Position numbers and translations under genes: made by a program. A DNA stretch of 50,075 nucleotides from Paludibacteraceae bacterium (GTDB lineage Bacteria; Bacteroidota; Bacteroidia; Bacteroidales; Paludibacteraceae), in assembly GCA_905234685.1 (NCBI GenBank), contig CAJOIR010000014.1, forward strand, positions 1 to 50,075. The letters run 5' to 3'. A model generated the notes under the pieces. The model did no database searches and was not told the origin of the DNA. It saw only the letters and a list, made by a program, of their open reading frames with translations. Positions within the stretch are counted from its first letter, which is position 1. Every line of letters begins with the position of its first letter. Positions 15,503 to 23,778 of the stretch are shown here, piece by piece.

Positions 15503-17428
15503 TTAAGGTTTTCTGCGCTTAGCCTGCTCACGTGCAATACGCTGCTGTTCGCGCTGCAACCGCTCCAAGCGTGCCATAAGTCCTGATTTCTTCGGACTGG
15601 CGCTATTCTTAGCCGCCTTAGCCTCCATCTGGCGCAGAAGTTTCTCATCATCAATAGACCAACGGAAGATATAGGTCTGTATGATAGTCATAAGGAGCGA
15701 CACGAAATAGTAGTAGCTCAAGCCTGCTGCATAGTCGTTGAAGATATACATGAAGAATACAGGCATGAGATACATCATCCACTTCATCATCTTGGCAGAG
15801 GGGTCACTGCCTGTCGCCTGCGTTTGCATGTTGAGCCAAGTATAGATGATATTGGTCACAGTCATGAGCAGACAGAACAAGGATATGTGATTACCGAAGA
15901 ACCATGAGATGAGGGGTATATTCATGTTCCAAGTAAGTATGGCATCATAAGTCGACAGGTCAGGCGCCCAGAGGAACGACTGTCCGCGAAGCTCGATGGC
16001 AGTAGGGAAAAACCAGAACATAGCCATGAGGACAGGGAACTGGAAGAGCATAGGCAGACAACCCGACATAGGACTCGCCCCAGCTTTTCGATAGAGAGCC
16101 ATTGTAGCCTGCTGACGTTCCTGCATCTTCTCAGGCGGGTATTTCTCGTTGATGGCATCCACCTGCGGTTTGAGTACACGCATCTTGGCAGTGGAGCGGT
16201 ATGAGGAGAAAGTGAAAGGCAGGATGATGAGTTTGATGACAAAGGTCATAAGCAGAATGACCAGACCGATGTTCATGCCCCATGACATAAAGAGGTCGAA
16301 CATGGGAATGACAAGCCACATGTTGATCCAAGACACTATCTTCCAGCCCAGCGGCACCAGACTCTTGAGGTTCAAGCGTTCAGCTTTATCCACGCCCTTG
16401 TCATACGCCTTGAGAGTATTGTAATGGTTTGGACCAAGGTAGATACGAAAGTCAGTGGAACGACTGCCTGACGGGTCGAAGCCGACAGATGCTTTGGTTT
16501 GATACTGCTTGATATAAGGCGACTGCTTTGGCATGGGAGTGCTCGTCAGTTGTGCGGCATTAAGCGCATCTTCTGCTATGAGGACGGTTGAGAAGAACTG
16601 GTCTTTGTATGCAATCCAGCGGAGTTTGCCCGTGATGTTCTTAGAGTCGTTCTTCGACTCAGAGAGATTCTCCACGTCTTTGTCACGGAACATATACTGC
16701 AAGGTGGCATAACGCTCTTCGAACTTTCTGCCGCGCTCCTGCTGCGGAATAAGCTGATTCCAAAGCAGTTCGACAGAGGTCATGTTCTGCGCAAGCACAT
16801 TCTGCATGCCGTGTGTCTCGATGCTGAAACGCAGCATGTAGTCGTCCTTGGGCAGAGTATATACGAAGTCGATATAAGCCTCGGTGTCGGTCAGCAGACG
16901 CATGCGCAGCACTTGAGTGCTGTCCTCTGCAATGGTTACAGGTTGTGGAGTGAAAAACATGTTCTGCGAATGCAGAATACGGTTGTTGGCAGTGACAAAG
17001 GTGAAGCCAGTCTCAACTTCATCAGGTTTGAAGAGGGACAACATGTTGATGCTGTCACCATACGCCTTGTAGTCCTTCAACTCCGCCTGAGTGAGGAAGC
17101 CCCCCTTGCTGCCTATATGCAGGCGTATGCGGGAGTTCTCAAGTATAGTCTGGCTGTCATCACCAACCGCTGCAGGAACAAAAGCTCCAAACACCTCCTG
17201 CAGCGAGACCGGAGTGTTGTCGGTCTGTTTGTCGGCTGCAGCTGCCATCTCAGCCTCTGCAGCCTGCATAGCAGCCTGCGTCTCGCGCTCAAGCTGCTGC
17301 ACATAGCGCAGCGAGTCCTGATAATGCTGACGGCGCTCAAGTTCTTCTTTGCTTGGACGGTTCAGCAGTGAGAACCCGACAATGATAGCGGCTATCAACG
17401 CAAAACCTATCCACGTGTTCTTATCCAT
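15503..17428 (-). CDS. yidC: Membrane protein insertase YidC
   Basis: 641 residues, typical of Bacteroidetes YidC. TM1 (NTWIGFALIAAIIVGFSLL) is followed by a coiled stretch rich in E, Q and A, then the large periplasmic P1 domain (about 70-360). The conserved insertase core follows, with LVILLMTFVIKLIILPFTF, the cytoplasmic hairpin EKMQERQQATMALYRKAG, and later TM segments. The C-terminal tail is strongly basic and may bind ribosomes. YidC inserts and folds inner-membrane proteins alone or with SecYEG. A lipoprotein gene lies 37 nt upstream and DUF2520 just downstream. No clear TAnnTTTG is seen in the 37-nt gap. Confidence 0.95.
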   Translation of the reverse strand: MDKNTWIGFALIAAIIVGFSLLNRPSKEELERRQHYQDSLRYVQQLERETQAAMQAAEAEMAAAADKQTDNTPVSLQEVFGAFVPAAVGDDSQTILENSRIRLHIGSKGGFLTQAELKDYKAYGDSINMLSLFKPDEVETGFTFVTANNRILHSQNMFFTPQPVTIAEDSTQVLRMRLLTDTEAYIDFVYTLPKDDYMLRFSIETHGMQNVLAQNMTSVELLWNQLIPQQERGRKFEERYATLQYMFRDKDVENLSESKNDSKNITGKLRWIAYKDQFFSTVLIAEDALNAAQLTSTPMPKQSPYIKQYQTKASVGFDPSGSRSTDFRIYLGPNHYNTLKAYDKGVDKAERLNLKSLVPLGWKIVSWINMWLVIPMFDLFMSWGMNIGLVILLMTFVIKLIILPFTFSSYRSTAKMRVLKPQVDAINEKYPPEKMQERQQATMALYRKAGASPMSGCLPMLFQFPVLMAMFWFFPTAIELRGQSFLWAPDLSTYDAILTWNMNIPLISWFFGNHISLFCLLMTVTNIIYTWLNMQTQATGSDPSAKMMKWMMYLMPVFFMYIFNDYAAGLSYYYFVSLLMTIIQTYIFRWSIDDEKLLRQMEAKAAKNSASPKKSGLMARLERLQREQQRIAREQAKRRKP

Positions 17429-17465
17429 GTCGTGTTAAAATATGTTTTTTGTCAGAATACAGATA

Positions 17466-18455
17466 TTATTCGTTCAAAGCATCGCATGCATCCTCATCAG
17501 CAGCGGTTGACTTGGTGTAGGTAGCAGTACCTCCGGACTGTTGAATATAGGCGACAGTAGTCTTGGCAACAGACTCAGGACCCCAGATGTAGTTTATCTC
17601 AGTCTGACTCAAGAGTGTGGTAGTGATTTTCCAGCATGACTCTTCGCCTACTACGGGTTCTACGTCTTCCTGAAGTTCCTGACAGCTGTCTTCGTCGTTG
17701 GCAGGAGCCTCCTCATATTCATAGTCAACCTTCATCAAGTCGTAATACTGCACGAGGTCTCTCTCAGTCATCCACACGAAAGAAATTACCTCAACATCGA
17801 AAGCGTTGGTTGTCACCATCCAGCATTTCTCAGTGGTATTGTCATACTTGGAATAGTCTTTCTGCTCGCCCTGATGGGGATCAACGGGCGTGTCGTCAGA
17901 AGGATTGAGGGCGAGGCATGCTTCTTTGTCTTTCGGGTCAGCATGCTTGTATTCAAGCTTCTGCAAGCCTTTCTCCTTATAGTATGCATGACGCTCCTTC
18001 ATGTTCTGCTCAGGCCACCAGCAGTACTCGGTTTCGCTTTGCTCCACGCCGGTAGAGTCGGTGTAATATATAGTCTCCTCCCAACATTCGGCACCTACCC
18101 ACTCTTGAGCGGTACAAGCATCTTCGTCGGTTGGATTGGACTTCTCATAATAGAACTTTTTGTGAGCGGCTCCATTTACCTTGATATCCGCCTCAATCAT
18201 GGTTTTAATCATAGAAACAACAAAAGCCTCCGACGCCCACATGTACTCGCGACCTATTGTGGTACCATCGCACCACATGTCCACCTGCCAACATTGTTTG
18301 TTCTTGTCATCAAACAGCGAAGGGTCAATTTTTGTAGGATCGTTAATCCATTCACCCTGACGGGTGGTATTGCCATTAGGTGTTGTTCCTGAGCATGAGA
18401 TGAACATCATCATGCCAGCTGTCAGCATAAGAGCTGAGAATAAAATCTTTTTCAT
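17466..18455 (-). CDS. Lipoprotein with four CW...C tandem repeats, family not recognised
   Basis: 329 residues from MKKILFSALMLTAGMMMFISC; Cys21 is the likely lipidation site. A longer frame opens 49 codons upstream, but that would place the start at or before the promoter, so the internal ATG is chosen. The mature part has four repeats. Each opens with CW, has an aromatic-x-Trp in the middle (YMW, CWW, FVW, YIW) and closes with a D/K-rich [AS]C: C55-C114, C124-C180, C211-C258 and C274-C324. Opening and closing Cys could form one disulfide per repeat. The protein is very acidic. It is presumably anchored in the envelope, but its function is unknown. yidC follows 37 nt later. Confidence 0.82.
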   Translation of the reverse strand: MKKILFSALMLTAGMMMFISCSGTTPNGNTTRQGEWINDPTKIDPSLFDDKNKQCWQVDMWCDGTTIGREYMWASEAFVVSMIKTMIEADIKVNGAAHKKFYYEKSNPTDEDACTAQEWVGAECWEETIYYTDSTGVEQSETEYCWWPEQNMKERHAYYKEKGLQKLEYKHADPKDKEACLALNPSDDTPVDPHQGEQKDYSKYDNTTEKCWMVTTNAFDVEVISFVWMTERDLVQYYDLMKVDYEYEEAPANDEDSCQELQEDVEPVVGEESCWKITTTLLSQTEINYIWGPESVAKTTVAYIQQSGGTATYTKSTAADEDACDALNE

Positions 18456-18546
18456 TTTCACTATTATATTATTGGTTATTATATTACAAAGCAACATATT
18501 CCGGCACATTAAAACATTGCCAAAAACATTGCCGCATAATGCGCTG

Positions 18547-18578
18547 CAAAGGTAATAATTTCTACGAAAATACACAAA
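18547..18578 (-). promoter_or_regulatory. Promoter of the CW-repeat lipoprotein (and possibly yidC)
   Basis: Minus strand TTTG (18575-18578), 20 nt, TACCTTTG (18547-18554). The 5' UTR would be about 85 nt, which rules out the longer upstream reading of the lipoprotein. Confidence 0.75.
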
Positions 18579-18580
18579 TA

Positions 18581-18618
18581 TAAACAAACCTCTCCTCCGC
18601 ATGAAGCAGAGGAGAGGT
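18581..18618 (-). terminator. Terminator of the W-rich repeat protein gene
   Basis: Perfect 10-bp stem: ACCTCTCCTC (18588-18597) with GAGGAGAGGT (18609-18618) and an 11-nt loop. On the minus strand it is followed by TTGTTTA. It sits about 70 nt after the stop codon of the upstream gene. Confidence 0.72.
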
Positions 18619-18689
18619 GTAAGCGAGGAATTACTCCCGTGGGGTGGAATCAGGTGGGATTACTGTAATACCTGTCCGTCATGTCAGGT

Positions 18690-19409
18690 TTACTTCGACA
18701 TGAGCAACATCCATTCGCCTCGATAGTAGCCGAAAGAAGTGATGCTGTAGCCCTGATCCCACATTTCGTGCATCTTCTTGGAGAGCAAATCCCAATTGGA
18801 GGATTTGTAGAAGCCCTGGTCGTTGTAAGGAGTGCGACCGCTGCGTACAAGGAACACGCCTCCATTGGCATCCATTATGTCGGTGATAATCTTCTCATCC
18901 TGATACATCTTGTCCATATCCTGCTGTGTGAACTCACCTGCAATGTAGTTCCAGCTCTGAGTCCAGTCAAGACCCTTGCTCATTACACCGCAGTAAGTAC
19001 CATCGCCATAAGCCACCTTGGTCAGGTCATAGCCGTTGTTCCAAGCCTTCTGAATCTCTTCCTTGAAGTCTTCCCATCTTGTGCGTGTGAACCAGCTCTG
19101 GTCTGTGATACCAGTGCGACCACCGCTCATGATGACAATCCAGTCCTCACCGTCGTGAGCCACATTGGTGATATAGTAGTCCTTCTCCCAAAGTTCCTGA
19201 ATCTTCTCTTTCGGGAAAGTCTTGCCTGTGCGGATAGCCTGACCATCCCAACCGCAGTCTTTGGTCATCACCACACGATACTGACCATCTCCGTAGTCGA
19301 AGTCAGTGATATAATAGTCCTTGTCCCAATACTCTTTTACGTAATCCATGATTTCTTTCCACGTGCGGCGTGACCACGTGCTCTGCAAGCCGACTCTCAA
19401 AGGTAACAT
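18690..19409 (-). CDS. Soluble protein of about five W-rich repeats (DUF7477-like)
   Basis: 239 residues with no signal peptide or membrane segment, so probably cytoplasmic. Nearly the whole chain is tandem repeats of about 45 residues of the form W-x-W...I..yW.k.YYIT..aYGDG.Y.VVMsk. Examples are YWDKDYYITDFDYGDGQYRV (27-46), LWEKDYYITNVAHDGEDWIV, AWNNGYDLTKVAYGDGTYCG and MWDQGYSITSFGYYRGEWML. This resembles DUF7477, also seen at the end of plant casein-kinase-like proteins. No catalytic residues are obvious; a beta-propeller-like or binding fold is possible. It is monocistronic, with its own promoter and terminator. Function unknown. Confidence 0.8.
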   Translation of the reverse strand: MLPLRVGLQSTWSRRTWKEIMDYVKEYWDKDYYITDFDYGDGQYRVVMTKDCGWDGQAIRTGKTFPKEKIQELWEKDYYITNVAHDGEDWIVIMSGGRTGITDQSWFTRTRWEDFKEEIQKAWNNGYDLTKVAYGDGTYCGVMSKGLDWTQSWNYIAGEFTQQDMDKMYQDEKIITDIMDANGGVFLVRSGRTPYNDQGFYKSSNWDLLSKKMHEMWDQGYSITSFGYYRGEWMLLMSK

Positions 19410-19513
19410 AATGCTATAGATTTTTGATGCCTACTCTTTCAGGGATTTTCGGCAACTCCCGTCATATTAATTATTTGTTAGTGTGTTGTTCAATGATATT
19501 GCCATTTCCGCTG

Positions 19514-19544
19514 CAAAGATATAAAAACATTTTTATACATACAA
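19514..19544 (-). promoter_or_regulatory. Promoter of the W-rich repeat protein gene
   Basis: Minus strand TTG (19542-19544), 20 nt, TATCTTTG (19514-19521). The transcript leader would be about 98 nt; nothing recognisable is in it. Confidence 0.78.
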
Positions 19545-19563
19545 CATGACATACGAAAAAAAA

Positions 19564-20724
19564 TCACATATCATCAGATGTGACATGCCCAGGCAGACGG
19601 CGCAAGTTATATTGACTTGCCATTATCTCTCCATAGGCTCCTGCAGAACGGATAGCGAGCAGATCGCCTCTCTTTGTTACTGCCATATCGAAGTTTCTTA
19701 AGAACACATCAGAAGACTCGCATATAGGTCCAACAACATCATAACGCTCGTCAACAGGTCCGTTGTTGGAGATGTTTTCTATGCGGTGAAAAGCATTGTA
19801 AAGCGCAGGGCGAATAAGGTCTGTCATACCAGCATCCACTATTGCGAACTGTTTCTCTTTGCCTTGTTTAACATACAGTACACGCGTGATAAGTGAGCCA
19901 CACGGCGCCACTACAGAGCGCCCGAGTTCAAAATGTAGTGTCTGGTCTGACCTCAGATTCAAGTGCCGCCTGAATATATCGAAATAGGTCTTGAAGTCGG
20001 CTATGCACATGTGGTTGGGGTGCTCGTAGTTGATGCCCAGGCCTCCGCCGACATTGATATTGTTCACCCTCACTCCTCTGCTTTCGGTCTGACTGACAAG
20101 CGTGTTCACCCGCTCAGCAAGCAGCATGAAAGGCTGCATATCAGTTATCTGCGAACCTATGTGAAAATGCAGACCGGAAAACTCTATGTTCTTCAGTTCT
20201 GCACACTTATCCACAGTCTCATCAAGGTCTGACATAGGTATGCCGAACTTATTCTCTGACATACCTGTAGTGATATATTTGTGCGTATGAGCATCTATCT
20301 CCGGGTTAACACGCAGGCAGACGCGCGCTTTCATGCCTTTGCTGAATGCTGTCTGGCTTATAACTTCAAGTTCTTCTTTCGACTCTACATTGAAGCAGAA
20401 GATGCCTGCCTCAAGGGCGAGTTCTATCTCCCAGTCTGCCTTTGCCACACCTGCGAACACTATTCTTTCTGCAGGTATGCCCGCCGCGAGGGCAGCACGG
20501 ATCTCACCACCTGACACGCAGTCTGCTCCAAGACCAGCCTTGGCTATCTGTTGCACCACCTCAGGTGTAGCACACGCCTTCATGGCATAGTGCACATGAA
20601 AATTGATCTCTGGAGCATTGGCGGCTATCACTGCCAGTGTCTTACGCAACAGATCGAGGTCGTAGTAATAGAAAGGAGTCTCCAACTCTTTGAAGCGCTC
20701 AACGGGGAAAAGTCCTGTCATCAT
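19564..20724 (-). CDS. lysA: Diaminopimelate decarboxylase
   Basis: 386 residues, fold type III PLP enzyme. Lys49 in HVHYAMKACATPEVV is the PLP-binding lysine. GADCVSGGEIRAAL, FHIGSQI, the phosphate-binding NVGGGLG and the catalytic Cys of VVGPICESSDVF are all present. It decarboxylates meso-diaminopimelate to L-lysine, the last step of lysine synthesis. It lies 67 nt after the aspartokinase gene, which catalyses the first step, a common Bacteroidales arrangement. MM at the start leaves a one-codon ambiguity. Confidence 0.95.
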   Translation of the reverse strand: MMTGLFPVERFKELETPFYYYDLDLLRKTLAVIAANAPEINFHVHYAMKACATPEVVQQIAKAGLGADCVSGGEIRAALAAGIPAERIVFAGVAKADWEIELALEAGIFCFNVESKEELEVISQTAFSKGMKARVCLRVNPEIDAHTHKYITTGMSENKFGIPMSDLDETVDKCAELKNIEFSGLHFHIGSQITDMQPFMLLAERVNTLVSQTESRGVRVNNINVGGGLGINYEHPNHMCIADFKTYFDIFRRHLNLRSDQTLHFELGRSVVAPCGSLITRVLYVKQGKEKQFAIVDAGMTDLIRPALYNAFHRIENISNNGPVDERYDVVGPICESSDVFLRNFDMAVTKRGDLLAIRSAGAYGEIMASQYNLRRLPGHVTSDDM

Positions 20725-20791
20725 AGCGGTTATAGGTTACTAATAAGCATTAAAAATCACACTTTAAACATTAAGCCCTCAAGCACAATAC

Positions 20792-22102
20792 TCAGAACAG
20801 CGCCTTGCTCAGCGAGCGCAGAGCCTTAACCTTGTCCTCTGTACGCACCAGAAGTGATATGTTGTGGTCACTGCCGCCGTATGATATCATGCGCACAGGT
20901 ATGTCATGCAGCGCCTCAGTCACTTTGGCTTCGAAACCGAGGTTGTCGCTTCGCAGGTCGCCAACTACAGATATTATGCTCAGACCTGTCTCAAACGACA
21001 CAGTGCCTAACCTGCGCAGTTCATTAACTATAGCACCTATGTTGCTCGTATCGTCTATTGACATCGATACTGCCACTTCAGATGTAGCTATCAGGTCAAT
21101 GGCTGTCTTGTACTTCTCAAAAACGCTGAACACACGTGATAGGAAACCGTAGGCAAGCAACATTCGGTCAGACTGTATGCGTACAACGGCTATGCCGTCT
21201 TTTGCTGCCACTGCTTCAATCTTGCCTTTTTTGTAGTCGTTGCTTATCAGCGTGCCCAGAGCCTCAGGGTCAAGAGTGTTCTTCAAACGCACAGGTATGC
21301 TCTTCATCTTGGCAGGCAGTATGCAAGTCGGGTGAAGTATCTTTGCACCGAAATACGCCAGTTCAGCTGCCTCTTCAAACGACAGTTGCGGAACAGGCTG
21401 GGTACCCTCCACATAACGCGGGTCGTTGTTGTGCATGCCGTCTATGTCTGTCCAAATCTGTATCTCATCCGCCTCAACACATGCGCCGATAATAGATGCA
21501 GAGTAGTCGCTGCCGCCACGCTTGAGGTTGTCTATCTCGTTTTGAGCATTGATGCAGATGAAGCCCTGCGTGATGATTATCTCATGTTCGCCTGCTTCAT
21601 GAAGTTGTTTGCTGAGCAGCATCTCAGTCTGTTGCATGTCTGGTTCACTGTCCTCATTCAGACGCATGAAGTCCAAAGCGAATACCGAAGCGCAGTCTGC
21701 ACCCAACTCTCGCATATAGTTTTCGAAAAGAAATGTCGAGAACACTTCGCCGAAGAAGACTATTCGTTTTTCCAACTTCAGTGAGTAAGGCCTGTGAGTC
21801 TCTTCGCGCAGATCCAGAAACAATTTCTTAAGACCCGACCAGGTATTTTCGCGCCATTCCTCTGTGGAGAACAGATTCTGTACCTCTTTCTCATATTTGA
21901 GTTCAAGCATGTAGATCTCATTCTCTGCACCCGTCACGCTGCCCGCTTTCACGTATGCTGCTATCTTCAGCAGAGTATTGGTGGTGCCTGCCATAGCGCT
22001 AAGCACGACTATCTTCTTCTCGCCATCTTGCACAAGGTTAGCGACATGCTTCATACGCTCTGCCGACCCTACCGATGTGCCACCGAATTTAAGTACTTTC
22101 AT
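20792..22102 (-). CDS. lysC: Monofunctional aspartate kinase
   Basis: 436 residues. The N-terminal amino-acid kinase domain has MKVLKFGGTSVGSAERM and the substrate loop LKRGGSDYSASIIG. Two C-terminal ACT-type regions (about 300-436, including IDLIATSEVAVSMSID and LSIISVVGDL) imply feedback control by lysine or threonine. There is no homoserine dehydrogenase domain, so this is the lysine-type monofunctional form. It phosphorylates aspartate at the head of the lysine, threonine and methionine pathway. Its downstream neighbour is lysA. No lysine riboswitch-like leader was recognised in the short upstream gap. Confidence 0.95.
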   Translation of the reverse strand: MKVLKFGGTSVGSAERMKHVANLVQDGEKKIVVLSAMAGTTNTLLKIAAYVKAGSVTGAENEIYMLELKYEKEVQNLFSTEEWRENTWSGLKKLFLDLREETHRPYSLKLEKRIVFFGEVFSTFLFENYMRELGADCASVFALDFMRLNEDSEPDMQQTEMLLSKQLHEAGEHEIIITQGFICINAQNEIDNLKRGGSDYSASIIGACVEADEIQIWTDIDGMHNNDPRYVEGTQPVPQLSFEEAAELAYFGAKILHPTCILPAKMKSIPVRLKNTLDPEALGTLISNDYKKGKIEAVAAKDGIAVVRIQSDRMLLAYGFLSRVFSVFEKYKTAIDLIATSEVAVSMSIDDTSNIGAIVNELRRLGTVSFETGLSIISVVGDLRSDNLGFEAKVTEALHDIPVRMISYGGSDHNISLLVRTEDKVKALRSLSKALF

Positions 22103-22133
22103 ATCAATTCCACAGTTTCACAATTCAACAATC

Positions 22134-23522
22134 TCACAAATTCCTGTAGAATCCAACCACAGCCTCTATGCCGCAGCGGAATACTTCTATGTCGAAACTC
22201 TCGTTAGGCGAGTGTATGGCGTTCTGCTCGAGACCGAAACCCATCAGTATGGTCTTCACACCAAGCACCTCCTCGAAAGTGGAGATGATTGGAATGCTGC
22301 CGCCTCTGCGTGCTGCTATCGGTTTCTTGCCGAACGCCTCTGTAAAGCCGGCCTCTGCAGCCTTGTACTCAGGCAGGTCTATGGGGCACAGATAACCTTG
22401 ACCGCCATGCATTGGTGTTACCGTAACGTGCACCGAATCAGGAGCCAACTGCTGCATATACTCGACAAACGCCTTTGATATCTCCTTATGGTCCTGATTG
22501 GCGACCAAACGGCACGACACTTTTGCGAATGCCTTGCTCGGAAGCACCGTCTTGCTGCCTTCGCCGGTATAGCCACCCCATATTCCGCATATATCGAACG
22601 AGGGTCGGCATGAGTTCCTCTCAAGAGTGTTGTAACCTGTTTCGCCCTCCACTGCATTAACGCCGATAGCCGCCATATACTTCTCCAACGAGAATGGTAT
22701 ATTGCTTATCATCTCCCTCTCAGCGGCGCTTAGAGGCACCACTTTGTCGTAGAAATGCGGTATGGTGATTCTACCCTGCTCGTCCACAACCTGAGCCAGC
22801 ATCTTGCAGAGCGTGTTTATGGGATTTGCTACAGCGCCTCCGAAGTGACCCGAGTGCAAGTCACGGTTTGGACCTGTCACCTCTATCTGCCAGTATGCGA
22901 GTCCGCGCAGACCCGTCGTGATAGAGGGCGTGTCTTTGCCTATCATCGACGTATCGCTTACCAGTATGATGTCGCATTTGAGTAGGTCTTTGTGCTCACG
23001 CAGGAATTTGTCGAGCGACGGAGAACCTATCTCTTCTTCGCCTTCGAATATAAACTTAACGTTGCAGCGCAGTTCTTTGGCTTTGACCATATACTCGAAT
23101 GCCTTAGCCTGTATCATTGCCTGACCCTTGTCATCGTCGGCTCCTCTTGCATATAGTCTGCCGTCTCTCTCTGTCAGCGTCCAAGGGTCACTCTTCCATT
23201 CCTCAAGCGGCTCCACAGGCATCACGTCATAGTGAGCATACACCAGCACGGTAGGGAAATACACATTCCCTTCTCCCTGTGGAGAAGGTGTGATGGAGGT
23301 GAGGTTATACTCTGCATACACCATCGGATTCCCCTCTGTAGGCATTATCTCGGCTCTCTGTGCTCCTGCTGCGAGCAACAGTTCTTTCCAGCGTTCTGCA
23401 CAACGCACCATGTCGGCTTTGTGCTCAGGTTGGCACGACACCGATGGTATCTCAACCAGGCTACCCCACTCCGCCTTGAAGCGAGGCATGTTCTCTTCTA
23501 TGTATTCTCTTATCGGCTTCAT
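22134..23522 (-). CDS. M20 family metallopeptidase (dipeptidase)
   Basis: 462 residues. Zinc-ligand motifs are in order: YAHYDVMP (His97), ARGADDDKGQ (Asp129 or Asp130), FEGEEEIGSPS (Glu162-Glu164 cluster), LVSD (Asp190) and a late HSPNE histidine. The lid/dimerisation domain lies between about 200 and 330. There is no signal peptide, so it probably acts in the cytoplasm on dipeptides or related amides. Residues about 75-87 (TSITPSPQGEGNV) form an unusual insertion just before the first metal motif, encoded by a palindromic sequence. It lies between the S4 protein gene (one base gap) and lysC. Confidence 0.92.
   Translation of the reverse strand: MKPIREYIEENMPRFKAEWGSLVEIPSVSCQPEHKADMVRCAERWKELLLAAGAQRAEIMPTEGNPMVYAEYNLTSITPSPQGEGNVYFPTVLVYAHYDVMPVEPLEEWKSDPWTLTERDGRLYARGADDDKGQAMIQAKAFEYMVKAKELRCNVKFIFEGEEEIGSPSLDKFLREHKDLLKCDIILVSDTSMIGKDTPSITTGLRGLAYWQIEVTGPNRDLHSGHFGGAVANPINTLCKMLAQVVDEQGRITIPHFYDKVVPLSAAEREMISNIPFSLEKYMAAIGVNAVEGETGYNTLERNSCRPSFDICGIWGGYTGEGSKTVLPSKAFAKVSCRLVANQDHKEISKAFVEYMQQLAPDSVHVTVTPMHGGQGYLCPIDLPEYKAAEAGFTEAFGKKPIAARRGGSIPIISTFEEVLGVKTILMGFGLEQNAIHSPNESFDIEVFRCGIEAVVGFYRNL
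23265..23305. repeat. Palindromic element inside the M20 peptidase gene
   Basis: CCTTCTCC (23269-23276) and GGAGAAGG (23281-23288) form a perfect 8-bp stem with a CTGT loop, followed by GGTGTGATGGAGGTGAGG. It encodes an in-frame TSITPSPQGEG peptide and resembles the small dispersed GGAGAAGG palindromes seen between genes in many bacteria. Confidence 0.55.
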
Positions 23523-23523
23523 A

Positions 23524-23745
23524 TCACAGCACTTTTATCTCATAGTTGTCGAAACTGATGGTCTCGCCACGTTGTATCTTCGCTCTCTTGCGAAGTTCTG
23601 GCACACCGTCGCGCAACACCATACCTTGTGTTATCACTTCGCCCGCCTCTGCACCTGAATACACTACATTCACTGCCTTCAGCAGCGCCATCAGAGGTAT
23701 GAAATCCTCTTCACTACTTTTTAGTCTGAAATTTATCTCTTGCAT
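23524..23745 (-). CDS. Small S4-like RNA-binding protein
   Basis: 73 residues, essentially one S4 domain of the YbcJ/YaaA type: FIPLMALLKAVNVVYSGAEA, then VITQGMVLRDGVPELRKRAK and a closing IQRGETISFDNYEI. The family pattern L..LLK....v.SGG.Ak..I..G.V.VNG..E.RKR is largely kept. It probably binds structured RNA, perhaps rRNA or tRNA; the target is unknown. It sits between the SDR and M20 genes in the same direction. Confidence 0.85.
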   Translation of the reverse strand: MQEINFRLKSSEEDFIPLMALLKAVNVVYSGAEAGEVITQGMVLRDGVPELRKRAKIQRGETISFDNYEIKVL

Positions 23746-23753
23746 TATTTATT

Positions 23754-23778
23754 CTCCACTGAGGGGAGGTCGGAGGGG
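23754..23778. repeat. G-rich dispersed-type element between SDR and S4 genes
   Basis: Nearly the whole short intergenic gap is CTCCACTGAGGGGAGGTCGG plus AGGGG, a sequence type resembling dispersed GGGGAGGTCGG elements. It contains the short pairing CTCC...GGAG. The role is unknown. Confidence 0.35.

Noticed and set aside
18456..18602. Longer start for the CW-repeat lipoprotein
   Set aside because: The extra 49 residues are not a signal peptide, and the promoter lies within that stretch; the internal MKKIL start gives a perfect lipoprotein signal.
22103..22133. Lysine riboswitch before lysC
   Set aside because: Only about 30 nt separate it from the M20 gene, far too short for the known structure.
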